DNA of 64,000 nt from the NCBI GenBank assembly GCA_905214715.1, contig CAJMMT010000011.1, positions 1-64,000 on the forward strand, in the 5' to 3' direction. The notes beneath the pieces are model-generated. The model made no database searches. It had not been told where the DNA came from and worked only from the letters and a program-made list of their open reading frames with translations. The DNA is from an uncultured bacterium (GTDB taxonomy: Bacteria; Bacteroidota; Bacteroidia; Bacteroidales; Muribaculaceae). The position numbers and the translations under genes were made by a program. Shown in pieces: positions 41,975-50,154 of the stretch (the first letter of the stretch is position 1; the number at the start of each line of letters is the position of its first letter).

Positions 41975-43828
41975 TTAACTGTTGGCTATATGGGTCTTTA
42001 CACCATCTACTATTTCTTTTACCATGAAGGGCTGGCCTTCTATTTTGTTTATGCGCAATATCTCTTTGCCGGGCAAGTGCATCTGCAGATAATCAGCAAA
42101 CATGCCGGTGTTGAGCTCGGCGACTATTATGCGCTTGTATTTCGAGAGTTCTTCAACAGCGTTCTTTGGAAGCGGGTTGATGTATCTGAACTGCGCGAAA
42201 GCAACGGGGATACCGTTCCGGTTCAATTCTTCGGCTGCGGTAAAGAGATGGCCGTAAGTGCCTCCCCAGCCTACCAGGATTGTGTCGGCCTCTGTGTCGC
42301 CGCCAATCTGCAGGTCGGGTATATCGTTAGCGATACGGGCTATCTTCTCGCGACGGATCTTGACCATCTCTTCATGGTTCCGTCCATCGGTCGAGATTGC
42401 GCCGGTCTTCATATCTTTTTCAAGACCGCCTACACGATGCATGCCACCCTCAAGGCCGGGGACAGCCCAGTAACGAGATAGAGTCTCGCCGTCACGCTGG
42501 AAGGGCTTCCAACCATGCTCTATCATTTCGGGAGTCACATAACGGGGATGTATCTCGGGGAACTCGTCGTTTTCGGGAATGCGCCATGCCGACGATCCGT
42601 TGGCGATGAAGGCATCGGTAAGCAGAATGACCGGAGTCATATGTTCAATCGCTATCCGGGCAGCCTCGAAAGCCATTGTGAAGCAGTCGGTGGGGCTGCT
42701 TGCCGCCAGTACGCATATCGGAGACTCGCCGTTACGGCCATAAAGGGCCTGCATGAGGTCGGTCTGTTCGGTCTTGGTGGGAAGTCCGGTAGAGGGGCCG
42801 CCACGTTGAACATCTACTATTACAAGCGGAAGCTCCATCATGACTGCCAGACCTATTCCTTCGCTCTTAAGGGCGAGGCCGGGGCCGGAAGTGGTAGTTA
42901 CCGCCAGATGACCGGCATAGCTGGCTCCTATGGCGGAGCATACGCCGGCAATCTCGTCTTCCATCTGGCATGCCTTCACTCCAAGATCCTTGCGCTTGGC
43001 AAGTTCGTGAAGGATATCGGTGGCCGGGGTGATGGGATATGATCCGAGGAACAGCGGACGTCCGCTCTTTTCGGAGGCCATTATGAGACCCCAGGCGGTA
43101 GCGGTATTGCCGTTGACGTCGGTATATGTTCCGGGACGTGTGTCCATAGTCTCGATGCGGTATGTAGGCATCGAGGAGTGGGTATTGTGGCCGTAATCCC
43201 ATCCTGCCTGTATGACCTTGGCGTTGGCTTCGTATACAGCGGGCTTCTTGGCGAACTTGCTCTGCAGTTTACGCAATACGCTTTCAAGCGGACGGTCGAA
43301 CAACCAGCAGAGAAGGCCGAGCGCAAGCATGTTCTTACACTTCAGAATTGCTTTAGGGTCCATGCCGGTACCGTCGAGGGTGGCATGAAGCAGAGTGGTC
43401 ATTGGCACACCCATAACGCGCTTCGGGTCTATTCCCAACTCGGCAATGGGATCGCTTGTCGCAAACTCGGCTTTCTTAAGGTCGGCCGGTCGGAACGTGT
43501 CGGTGTCGCAGACAATTATTCCATCGGGCTTGAGATACTTAAGGTTTGTCTTAAGGGCTGCGGGGTTCATGGCGACCAGCACATCGGCCTGGTCTCCGGG
43601 GGTGTGTACTCCACATCCGATATGGACCTGGAAACCGGATACGCCACTGAGGCTCCCCTGCGGAGCACGGATTTCAGCCGGATAGTCCGGGAAAGTGGAA
43701 ATCTGGTTTCCCTCTCCGGCCGAGACGTTGGAGAAGATGTTGCCGGCAAGCTGCATTCCGTCGCCGCTGTCACCGGAGAATCTTACAACCACACGGTCAA
43801 GTGTCTTCACGTTAGTGTCTTGCACCAT
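41975..43828 (-). CDS. korA: 2-oxoglutarate:ferredoxin oxidoreductase, fused gamma-alpha subunit
   Basis: 617 residues combine the gamma domain (about 1-190; RVVVRFSGDSGDGMQLAG, PDYPAEIRAPQGSLSGVSGF) with the alpha pyrimidine-binding domain (about 225-600; LFLGSYPITPATDILHEL, EDEIAGVCSAIGASYAG, TTTSGPGLALKSEGIGLA). The fused form is standard in Bacteroidetes. It pairs with korB 3 bases downstream to make the complex used for anaerobic succinyl-CoA formation. A consensus -7 box lies about 54 bases upstream. Confidence 0.94.
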   Translation of the reverse strand: MVQDTNVKTLDRVVVRFSGDSGDGMQLAGNIFSNVSAGEGNQISTFPDYPAEIRAPQGSLSGVSGFQVHIGCGVHTPGDQADVLVAMNPAALKTNLKYLKPDGIIVCDTDTFRPADLKKAEFATSDPIAELGIDPKRVMGVPMTTLLHATLDGTGMDPKAILKCKNMLALGLLCWLFDRPLESVLRKLQSKFAKKPAVYEANAKVIQAGWDYGHNTHSSMPTYRIETMDTRPGTYTDVNGNTATAWGLIMASEKSGRPLFLGSYPITPATDILHELAKRKDLGVKACQMEDEIAGVCSAIGASYAGHLAVTTTSGPGLALKSEGIGLAVMMELPLVIVDVQRGGPSTGLPTKTEQTDLMQALYGRNGESPICVLAASSPTDCFTMAFEAARIAIEHMTPVILLTDAFIANGSSAWRIPENDEFPEIHPRYVTPEMIEHGWKPFQRDGETLSRYWAVPGLEGGMHRVGGLEKDMKTGAISTDGRNHEEMVKIRREKIARIANDIPDLQIGGDTEADTILVGWGGTYGHLFTAAEELNRNGIPVAFAQFRYINPLPKNAVEELSKYKRIIVAELNTGMFADYLQMHLPGKEILRINKIEGQPFMVKEIVDGVKTHIANS

Positions 43829-43881
43829 AGATTAAAGGTTTTCGTTGGTTTCTGTTCTCTCTTTCAGCGCAAGTAAGTGTT

Positions 43882-43889
43882 CAAATTTA
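43882..43889 (-). promoter_or_regulatory. -7 element of korAB, with overlapping inverted repeat
   Basis: Minus-strand TAAATTTG. An inverted repeat GTAAG...CTTAC spans the box (about 43872-43894), so a regulator may bind there. The predicted leader is about 45 nt. The -33 element is weak. Confidence 0.6.
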
Positions 43890-43971
43890 CTTACTGAAAA
43901 AAAAGATACATAAACCGGTGTTGGTAGTAGTATGAAATATGACCGCTAAATTAATACTTTTTTCTACATTA

Positions 43972-44009
43972 CAACCCCGACATTCATAATTTTTTGAATG
44001 CCGGGGTTG
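43972..44009. terminator. Hairpin terminator after the nuclease operon
   Basis: CAACCCCGACATTCA (43972-43986) pairs with TGAATGCCGGGGTTG (43995-44009) with one mismatch. It lies about 65 bases past the last gene of the minus-strand nuclease operon. The T-rich side (CTTTTTGTATTTTT) is on the plus strand, so it may act in both directions. Confidence 0.7.
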
Positions 44010-44073
44010 CTTTTTGTATTTTTATACTCTAATTCCCTTCTCGAACTATGTCGCAAAGAGGATCGGGAAGGGT

Positions 44074-45549
44074 TTATCTCACCAAAATTTTCTTACCCGC
44101 GTGTATGTAGAGTCCTGGCGAGAGATTTTCGGGATTCACGCGACGGCCCGTAAGATCGAACCATGCCTCGTCGACAATCACCTCTTCGATAACGTCTATG
44201 CCTGTAGTCTCGACCTTGCGGTACAGGAATACGCTCTGCTGGTTGCTGGTGTAGGTGGTAAAGCGCGGCGATGATGCGTTGTACTGCAGGGTGCCCGCTC
44301 CGCCGAACGACAGTTTTGTCTCTTCGCTACCCGGAGTTATGGTTACCGTGGTGCCGGTACTTTCAAGTGTGGTGGTCTTGGCTGTGGTGGAAGTCAGATA
44401 GCCGTGGCTATCACCGTTTCCGTCATAAACGTGCATCTGCCAACCGCCTCCGGCTGACTCAAGACGTACTATGGCCACATCGCTGCCGATAGTCGATATA
44501 ACGCCGGCGGCGGATACCTCTACAGCATCTTCGGCACGGCTTATAGCCTTGTCGTTTACGAGAGTGTAGCCCATAGGCACATTGTCTTTCACAGATACCA
44601 CGATGTAGTCGAATCCTTCGGCCAGCATGCCAGTGCCCGTTACACGACTCCATTCACCTTCGACACCGGGACCGGGACCGGGTTCGGGATCAGGGTCTGG
44701 GTCTGGGTCAGGACCGGGACCCGGATCGGGATTCTCGCCCTGCTGGGAGGCGTAGAAGGCCACATCGGTCTTCGAGCCCCAGATATATTCGGCCAGTTCG
44801 GGGAAGTCTATAAAGGGATTGCGGTTGTGCTGTATACCGTAGATGGCTTCGTTGCGGGCTATCTCCTTTTCATCCACAGGATCGTTCTTCGCCCATTCCA
44901 GGAGCATGGTGTATGCCCAGGGACGAAGCGAAGGGTAAGATGAGCCGTCGTACATGAAGTTGCGGTCGCTGCGGTTGTCCCACGAAATATCGTCGTATAC
45001 AGTGAACATGTAGAAGAACACACGGGCGAAGTCGCCTTTATATTGATCTGCCGGCTCATAAACGTTAGTAGCCCCGTAACATGTGCCGCTTTTGGGATGC
45101 CCTACGGTAGTGATACCGTTGCTCCAGCTTGAGTCTTCCACTATTCCGAGAGGAAAGTTCGACTTACGGTTATTGGCCGTAGCGTCCGAAGGGTTCAGGT
45201 GAAACAGGTCCTTGTAGGCATCGTTCTTAGTGCCACCCCACCATGAATTGGCCACCGAATGCTCGATGTTCATGCCGGGATGTCCGTTGGATACCTTCAC
45301 ATTATTGTTGGAATACATATCCCACCAGCAAAGGTTGCCGCCGACCATGCGCGTATCGGTCTTGCGGAATGCTTCCCAGGTGTCATCGCCGTATGATATC
45401 ACGGTATGTTTGCGTGCCGAGCTCTTGGCGGCCGCCTTGAGGTCGGCTTTCTTCTTTCCCTCCATTGCGGAATAATATCCGCTCGGGATGGCTCCCCAGC
45501 AAACGAAAGCAATGCTGAGAGCCATAAGGGTCATAAGGTTTTTCTTCAT
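44074..45549 (-). CDS. Secreted endonuclease I with sorting tail
   Basis: 491 residues, with a signal peptide (MKKNLMTLMALSIAFVCWGA). Residues about 22-260 are an endonuclease I (EndA/NucM) beta-beta-alpha-metal nuclease. The catalytic pair is Glu96-His97 in NIEHSVANSWW, and the metal-binding stretch is FHLNPSDATANNRKSN (117-131). A Pro/Gly/Asp linker (PGPGPDPDPDPDPEPGPGPG) follows, then a beta domain of about 150 residues, then the sorting tail (AWFDLTGRRVNPENLSPG, LYIHAGKKILVR). The enzyme should cut DNA non-specifically outside the cell. Last gene of a six-gene operon with a paralogous nuclease immediately upstream (28 bases). Confidence 0.92.
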   Translation of the reverse strand: MKKNLMTLMALSIAFVCWGAIPSGYYSAMEGKKKADLKAAAKSSARKHTVISYGDDTWEAFRKTDTRMVGGNLCWWDMYSNNNVKVSNGHPGMNIEHSVANSWWGGTKNDAYKDLFHLNPSDATANNRKSNFPLGIVEDSSWSNGITTVGHPKSGTCYGATNVYEPADQYKGDFARVFFYMFTVYDDISWDNRSDRNFMYDGSSYPSLRPWAYTMLLEWAKNDPVDEKEIARNEAIYGIQHNRNPFIDFPELAEYIWGSKTDVAFYASQQGENPDPGPGPDPDPDPDPEPGPGPGVEGEWSRVTGTGMLAEGFDYIVVSVKDNVPMGYTLVNDKAISRAEDAVEVSAAGVISTIGSDVAIVRLESAGGGWQMHVYDGNGDSHGYLTSTTAKTTTLESTGTTVTITPGSEETKLSFGGAGTLQYNASSPRFTTYTSNQQSVFLYRKVETTGIDVIEEVIVDEAWFDLTGRRVNPENLSPGLYIHAGKKILVR

Positions 45550-45577
45550 ATATATGTTAGTTAAGTTCTATCTTATA

Positions 45578-47323
45578 TCAGTCTAATGCCGGGGTGAGTT
45601 TCATGGGCTTGGCCATGCCTTCACCTTTCACTATCAGAATTGTGCCGGAAGGCATATCGAGATACTCGCCGTTGCGGTAGCGTCTTGAAGAGAGCGATAT
45701 GCCGTTTATGTCAAAGATTGTTATCTCGACCTCGTCAAGATTCGTTACCACACGGTATGCGCCACGGTCGGCGACAATGCCGGTAGACGACGGGAGTCCG
45801 TTCGCGGCCACGCCGCTGTCCGCAGCCACTATTATGCTGTTGGATGCTTCCGAGCGGTAGCCAAGACGCACGCTGCTTACGGTGTAGCTTTCCATTACCG
45901 ACGGGTCTCGTCCATCTATTCTCAGCGAGTTGGTATCTGACTCGATCAAGTCGCCCTCTTCTCCATCCTGCAGATAGCGCACACGGTTTACCTCATAATA
46001 GTCCACGACTTCGGGAGCCGCGGTCCAGTTGGCCACATATCCGGTTTCGGTTACCTCGGTGGCATCGGTGGCGGTAAGGCGGGTAAGTACCGGCACTTCG
46101 CATCCCTCGGCCTCGAAAACCACGGCTATGCTCTGGCCGTCGGGCAGACCGCCGTCATAAATCACGGCCGCCGCCTTATGCTTCCCTACAGTGGTGGGCG
46201 TATACAGTATCTCAAGACGATACAGTCCCGAGCCGTTGAGCTGTATCGGGGTTATCGTCGTTGTGGCAAGGGTAAACATCTTGCGGTCAACGCCACTCAG
46301 GCTAATAGTGAGGGGTGCGGTAAGGTTTCCTCCCCGAATCTCAAGTTCACGGCTTATGGTGCTACCTACGGCAGCCTGACCGAAATCAAGGGCCTCGCCA
46401 TTGACCGGAGCGGTTATCTCGGGGTCTCCGGTAAGCGGTGGCGTAACCTGTCCACCCTGGTCAGCTATCCGGAACACCTCTTTGGTGCGCGTGCCCCAGA
46501 TATATTCGGCCAGTTCGGGAAAGTCTATGAAGGGATTACGGTTGCCCTGCTGGGTCTCCACTCCATTATTGCGGTCTATCTCTTTCTGGCTGACCGGGTC
46601 TTTACGGGCCCACTGCAACAGCATCTCGTATGCCCAGGGGCGCAGCGTAGGATATGACGAGTTGGCGTTGAACATGTAGTTTATCACCCAGGGAAGATCA
46701 TCGTAAACCGTAGCCATATAGAAAATGGTACGGGCGAAGTCGCCTTTGTATTGGTCTGCCGGTTCGAAAACCAGTCCGCAGCCTCCGCCGAAGCCCGACA
46801 TAGGTCGCCCTACCTTGGTAATGCCGTTATCGAAAGTTGTCTCGGCACATTCCCCGAAAGGATAGTTGCTCTTGGCCTGGTTTGCCGATGCATCTGATGG
46901 ATAAAGGTTCCACATGTCGGTGTAGGCGGGGGTATATTCCACGTCGCCGGCTTTTTTCCACCACGACTTGGGGATGGAGTGCTCACGCTGCATCTTATTG
47001 GCCGAGAAACTGGAGTTACCACTCTGGTTGCCGCGTATCAGATAAATCTGGTCGCTGTACATCTCCCACCAGCGGCGGTCGCCGTTATAACGGTCGGGAT
47101 AGAGGTCAGTGTATATCCAGTTGCCCGGCAGACCGTAATAGTCGAGACGGGTATGTTTCTGCACACAGGACTTGGCCGCGCTCTTAAGCGCCTCTTTGCT
47201 CTTTCCGTCCATGGCATCGTAATACCCTTTCTTATATTCGGCATCGACTGTAAAGGCCAAGAAACAAAAAACGGCAGTCAGCACCAGTCCGGACAACGAT
47301 TGTTTGTAGAAATTGTTTTTCAT
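45578..47323 (-). CDS. Secreted endonuclease I, multi-domain paralogue
   Basis: 581 residues, with a signal peptide (MKNNFYKQSLSGLVLTAVFCFLAFTVDA). Residues about 30-285 are endonuclease I with catalytic Glu114-His115 in QREHSIPKSWW and WNLYPSDASANQAKSNYPFG. Residues about 300-400 are an ASH/Ig-like domain (FGQAAVGSTISRELEIRG, YTPTTVGKHKAAAVIYDG). A fibronectin III-like region with ATEVTETGYVANWTAAP follows. The C-terminal ~70 residues resemble a sorting domain (VEITIFDINGISL, MPSGTILIVKGEG) but end in KLTPALD rather than the short basic tail of its neighbours. The nuclease domain is clearly related to the next gene, so the pair probably arose by duplication followed by divergence of the extra domains. 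Confidence 0.91.
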   Translation of the reverse strand: MKNNFYKQSLSGLVLTAVFCFLAFTVDAEYKKGYYDAMDGKSKEALKSAAKSCVQKHTRLDYYGLPGNWIYTDLYPDRYNGDRRWWEMYSDQIYLIRGNQSGNSSFSANKMQREHSIPKSWWKKAGDVEYTPAYTDMWNLYPSDASANQAKSNYPFGECAETTFDNGITKVGRPMSGFGGGCGLVFEPADQYKGDFARTIFYMATVYDDLPWVINYMFNANSSYPTLRPWAYEMLLQWARKDPVSQKEIDRNNGVETQQGNRNPFIDFPELAEYIWGTRTKEVFRIADQGGQVTPPLTGDPEITAPVNGEALDFGQAAVGSTISRELEIRGGNLTAPLTISLSGVDRKMFTLATTTITPIQLNGSGLYRLEILYTPTTVGKHKAAAVIYDGGLPDGQSIAVVFEAEGCEVPVLTRLTATDATEVTETGYVANWTAAPEVVDYYEVNRVRYLQDGEEGDLIESDTNSLRIDGRDPSVMESYTVSSVRLGYRSEASNSIIVAADSGVAANGLPSSTGIVADRGAYRVVTNLDEVEITIFDINGISLSSRRYRNGEYLDMPSGTILIVKGEGMAKPMKLTPALD

Positions 47324-47387
47324 CTATCGACGGTGAGGCGCCGTCCGGCCCTTGAGGGGGACCTGACGACGCCTCTGTTTAAGAAAA

Positions 47388-49046
47388 TCAATATTTGTAG
47401 TTGTTGATCGTAGTTACAGCCGCGCGGTTCAGATATGTGCCTAACAGACCTTCGACCTTGAAGTATTTGCCGAACAATGCCGGATTGTTCTTCAATCCGA
47501 GTTCCGTGCGCTTGGTCTTTGTATTCACTACGATACAGAGCGAGGGATCGGTGCAGTCTGCCGTAGGCCCGAGAACTATGTTCTGGTTGCCGTAGTCAGC
47601 CGACGCATCGGGAAGTTCGAAATGAACGGCACCCTCGGCGTTGAAGTCGGGACCCGATACGTAACCTACCACGTATCCGCCCACCCATGCGGTGGAGGCT
47701 TCCTCGTAGTTGTTGATCACATAGTTACAGGTATACGGAAGGTCTTCCACTCCAAGACCATCGGGCGCGTCGATTTCAAACCCTTCTATCGAGAAGTCGG
47801 CATATGTTCCGGGAGATTCCACGATACCGTGTATACCGAGGTATGTGGAGAACGTACCGTTCACCTTCATCTTATGTCCGAGAACCGTGGGATTGTCCAC
47901 GAGATTGGCGTGAGAACGCAGACGCGAACCCTGAGGCAGTTCAAGCACCACGCTCTTGGTTACATCCTTGCAGTCGGAGGTTGGAGCCAACAGCAGGTTA
48001 CCCTCGAACAGGAACCCTTCGTTGCCGAATATCACATCATCGTTGGAGGTTATCTTGCTGACACCTATTTTGGATGCGCCGACGATATAACCTTCGGCCC
48101 AACCGCTAACGCCGTTGTTGTCCATCTTGAGCACTTCCTCGATCGTGTAGGGGTCCTCGCGTTTGCCTTTCGAACCGAACATCACATCTTCGGTAGAGCG
48201 GAGCAACAGCTGCCATGTGCCGCTGTAATAGCTGAGGATACCGCGTACGGTACCTTCTCCTTCGGGAAGCGTCTGCTGATAGAAGGAGCTGTAGCCGGAG
48301 TTGCGCACCACGATAGTGTTGCCGAACTGATCCACGAGGTCGCGGTTCACCGTCTCCTGGTAGGGGGCGTAGGTCTCCTTGCCGGCATTCTTGAAGTGAA
48401 CGTTGTGGAATTCCACCAACTGCCCCATTATGTTGCGCTGTTCCTCGCTGCCGGCGGCCAGACCGTTGACGGCATCGATGGTGGCCACGATGCAATAGGG
48501 ATTAGCCGAGGGATATGATTCTCCCGAGGTGTTCAGCTTCACATATTTGAAGTTGTCGTTCGGAAGACCGTTCAGCTGGGAATGCTCCTTGAAACGGGGA
48601 TAAAGCATACGACCCGGCTGGGGTGTGCCGCCGCTTTCGTAATAGTCGCCTATCTGCTGCATCTCGCCATACTGGCCTATGTAAAGGCCGGTGAGGTCTA
48701 CGATCACCTCCTGCCCCACGGGATAGATATTGTAGAGCGAAGCGCGACTTATCGAGAAAGGCAATGCCGACGTGGCGTCCTGAATCACCATTGTCTGGTA
48801 AATGTTGCCGGTGGCGTCGCTCGATACCACACGGCCCTTCACTATATAGTGGGAACCATCACTTTGGGTACCTATCTTGCCTACTGTCGTAACATCGGCG
48901 AAGGCCGCCTTAAGGTCGGCTATGGTCGTATTGGCTTCCATTGTGGCCACCGGTACCTTCAGATCCGGAGCGTCGATATCCGCCTGGCATCCTGCCAGCA
49001 GTCCCGAAACGGCTATAAGGGCGGCTGCCATATATTTCATTTTCAT
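47388..49046 (-). CDS. DUF5689/DUF6359 OB-fold-like lipoprotein
   Basis: 552 residues with a lipobox LAGC (Cys20). Residues about 45-250 are DUF5689 (YIVKGRVVSSDATGNIYQTMVIQD, SRASLYNIYPVGQEVIVDL, LYIGQYGEMQQIGDYY), a pattern that resembles OB-fold nucleic-acid-binding domains such as that of Bacillus YhcR. Two DUF6359-like units follow at about 300-440 and 450-552, each with GYIVG or GYVVG and a 'LxxxxxxxxNPxxLGxxxxVxGxxxxYLG' block. Beside secreted DNases and a TonB receptor, a surface DNA-binding role in place of SusD is the best inference. The gene precedes the nucleases by 64 bases. Confidence 0.8.
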   Translation of the reverse strand: MKMKYMAAALIAVSGLLAGCQADIDAPDLKVPVATMEANTTIADLKAAFADVTTVGKIGTQSDGSHYIVKGRVVSSDATGNIYQTMVIQDATSALPFSISRASLYNIYPVGQEVIVDLTGLYIGQYGEMQQIGDYYESGGTPQPGRMLYPRFKEHSQLNGLPNDNFKYVKLNTSGESYPSANPYCIVATIDAVNGLAAGSEEQRNIMGQLVEFHNVHFKNAGKETYAPYQETVNRDLVDQFGNTIVVRNSGYSSFYQQTLPEGEGTVRGILSYYSGTWQLLLRSTEDVMFGSKGKREDPYTIEEVLKMDNNGVSGWAEGYIVGASKIGVSKITSNDDVIFGNEGFLFEGNLLLAPTSDCKDVTKSVVLELPQGSRLRSHANLVDNPTVLGHKMKVNGTFSTYLGIHGIVESPGTYADFSIEGFEIDAPDGLGVEDLPYTCNYVINNYEEASTAWVGGYVVGYVSGPDFNAEGAVHFELPDASADYGNQNIVLGPTADCTDPSLCIVVNTKTKRTELGLKNNPALFGKYFKVEGLLGTYLNRAAVTTINNYKY

Positions 49047-49070
49047 ATCTTAAATGTCTTTTACCGATTG

Positions 49071-50135
49071 TTATTTTACCTTTATGTAAAGGGAGGGATA
49101 AGAATGGGTGTTGCCGATGGTTCTGTAAAGGCCATAAGATGAGTATTCGGAGTCGAACATCATCTGCTGGCCGTTGCTCTTGGCCTTTATCGTGTATTCA
49201 CCGGGAACCTCGCTTCTCGGCTCGACCGTGAACAGACAGGCTGGAAGCGTGGGGTTGTCGGTGGTGTGGAAAGCGATATCGGTTCCGTCTGTACAGAGAT
49301 AAAGACCGTTAGCCTGTTTGATTCTGTAGGCTCCATCTTCGGCAGCCTCGAAATAGAAACCGTTCTTGTTTATGTTTTTCACCGCTATCGAACCGCCGCT
49401 TACCGTTATCTCGGTTGTTCCGAGATAGCTTCTCTCAGCGTCGAAGACTCTGGCGGCTTTGCCGCTGCTTACTATCATATACCATTTGTCGGCCTCGAAG
49501 GTATCGGCGAGCTTGAACACTCCGGGCACTGCCGGCGGTATATATTTACCCTGGGGCCCCCAGTTGTAGGCCGAGGTGTTTTTAACCGCATATACACCGA
49601 AGTATTTTATATTTGTCTCGCCCATTATGCTGAGCTGCTTGCCGAGGTTACCGGGATTGTCACCGAGGTTGATGGCGGGACGCGGATCTGTGTCGTAAAC
49701 GAGCTGAACCGGAGTGCAGTGTTCCCAACGGGTGTCTTCGGTAACGTTGCCCGAATCATCTTTCTTTACGAAATTATCCTCAAGCTCTTTTGGAGTATAG
49801 TCGGAGATAAGCACGTTGCTCTTTACCGACGAAGGAGCGGTAAACATAGCGGTCTCCTGTTTCAGGGTAGCGCCGAGGTCAGAGTTTACCCAACCCACTA
49901 TGTAGCCGGTAACCCATACGTTGTCGGTCATGCCCGTAGGCTTGGTTCCTATGCGGGCTTGATAGGAAGTAAGAGGTATTTCCCATGTGCCCTTTCCAAT
50001 CTCCCCTTCCTGATTGTAAAGGCCTTCGGGAAGCGGCATCGGAGGTACGGCCTGGTCTCCCTCGCAGGAGGTGAGCATCGGCATGGCCAGCGCTAAGGCC
50101 GCGAGAGATGCGAAAAATCTTATATGCTTTTTCAT
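49071..50135 (-). CDS. DUF6359 OB-fold-like lipoprotein
   Basis: 354 residues from the ATG encoding MKKHIRFFASLAALALAMPM with lipobox LTSC; a 12-residue longer start overlaps the receptor gene and lacks a proper signal. Residues about 45-195 form a DUF6359-like unit (VWVTGYIVGWVNSDLGATL, SNVLISDYTPKEL, NLGDNPGNLGKQLSIMGETN, IKYFGVYAVKN). The C-terminal half (WYMIVSSGKAARVFD, NGFYFEAAEDGAYRIKQANG) is a lectin-like or ricin-like repeat region. Directly follows the receptor gene (19 bases) as a SusD gene would, but it is not SusD. It is probably an outer-surface binding partner of the receptor; the ligand is inferred to be nucleic acid. Confidence 0.78.
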   Translation of the reverse strand: MKKHIRFFASLAALALAMPMLTSCEGDQAVPPMPLPEGLYNQEGEIGKGTWEIPLTSYQARIGTKPTGMTDNVWVTGYIVGWVNSDLGATLKQETAMFTAPSSVKSNVLISDYTPKELEDNFVKKDDSGNVTEDTRWEHCTPVQLVYDTDPRPAINLGDNPGNLGKQLSIMGETNIKYFGVYAVKNTSAYNWGPQGKYIPPAVPGVFKLADTFEADKWYMIVSSGKAARVFDAERSYLGTTEITVSGGSIAVKNINKNGFYFEAAEDGAYRIKQANGLYLCTDGTDIAFHTTDNPTLPACLFTVEPRSEVPGEYTIKAKSNGQQMMFDSEYSSYGLYRTIGNTHSYPSLYIKVK

Positions 50136-50154
50136 TGTCTGTTTTCCTTTTGTA

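Noticed and set aside
41636..42481. A 281-residue plus-strand frame
   Set aside because: Antisense shadow across korB and korA.
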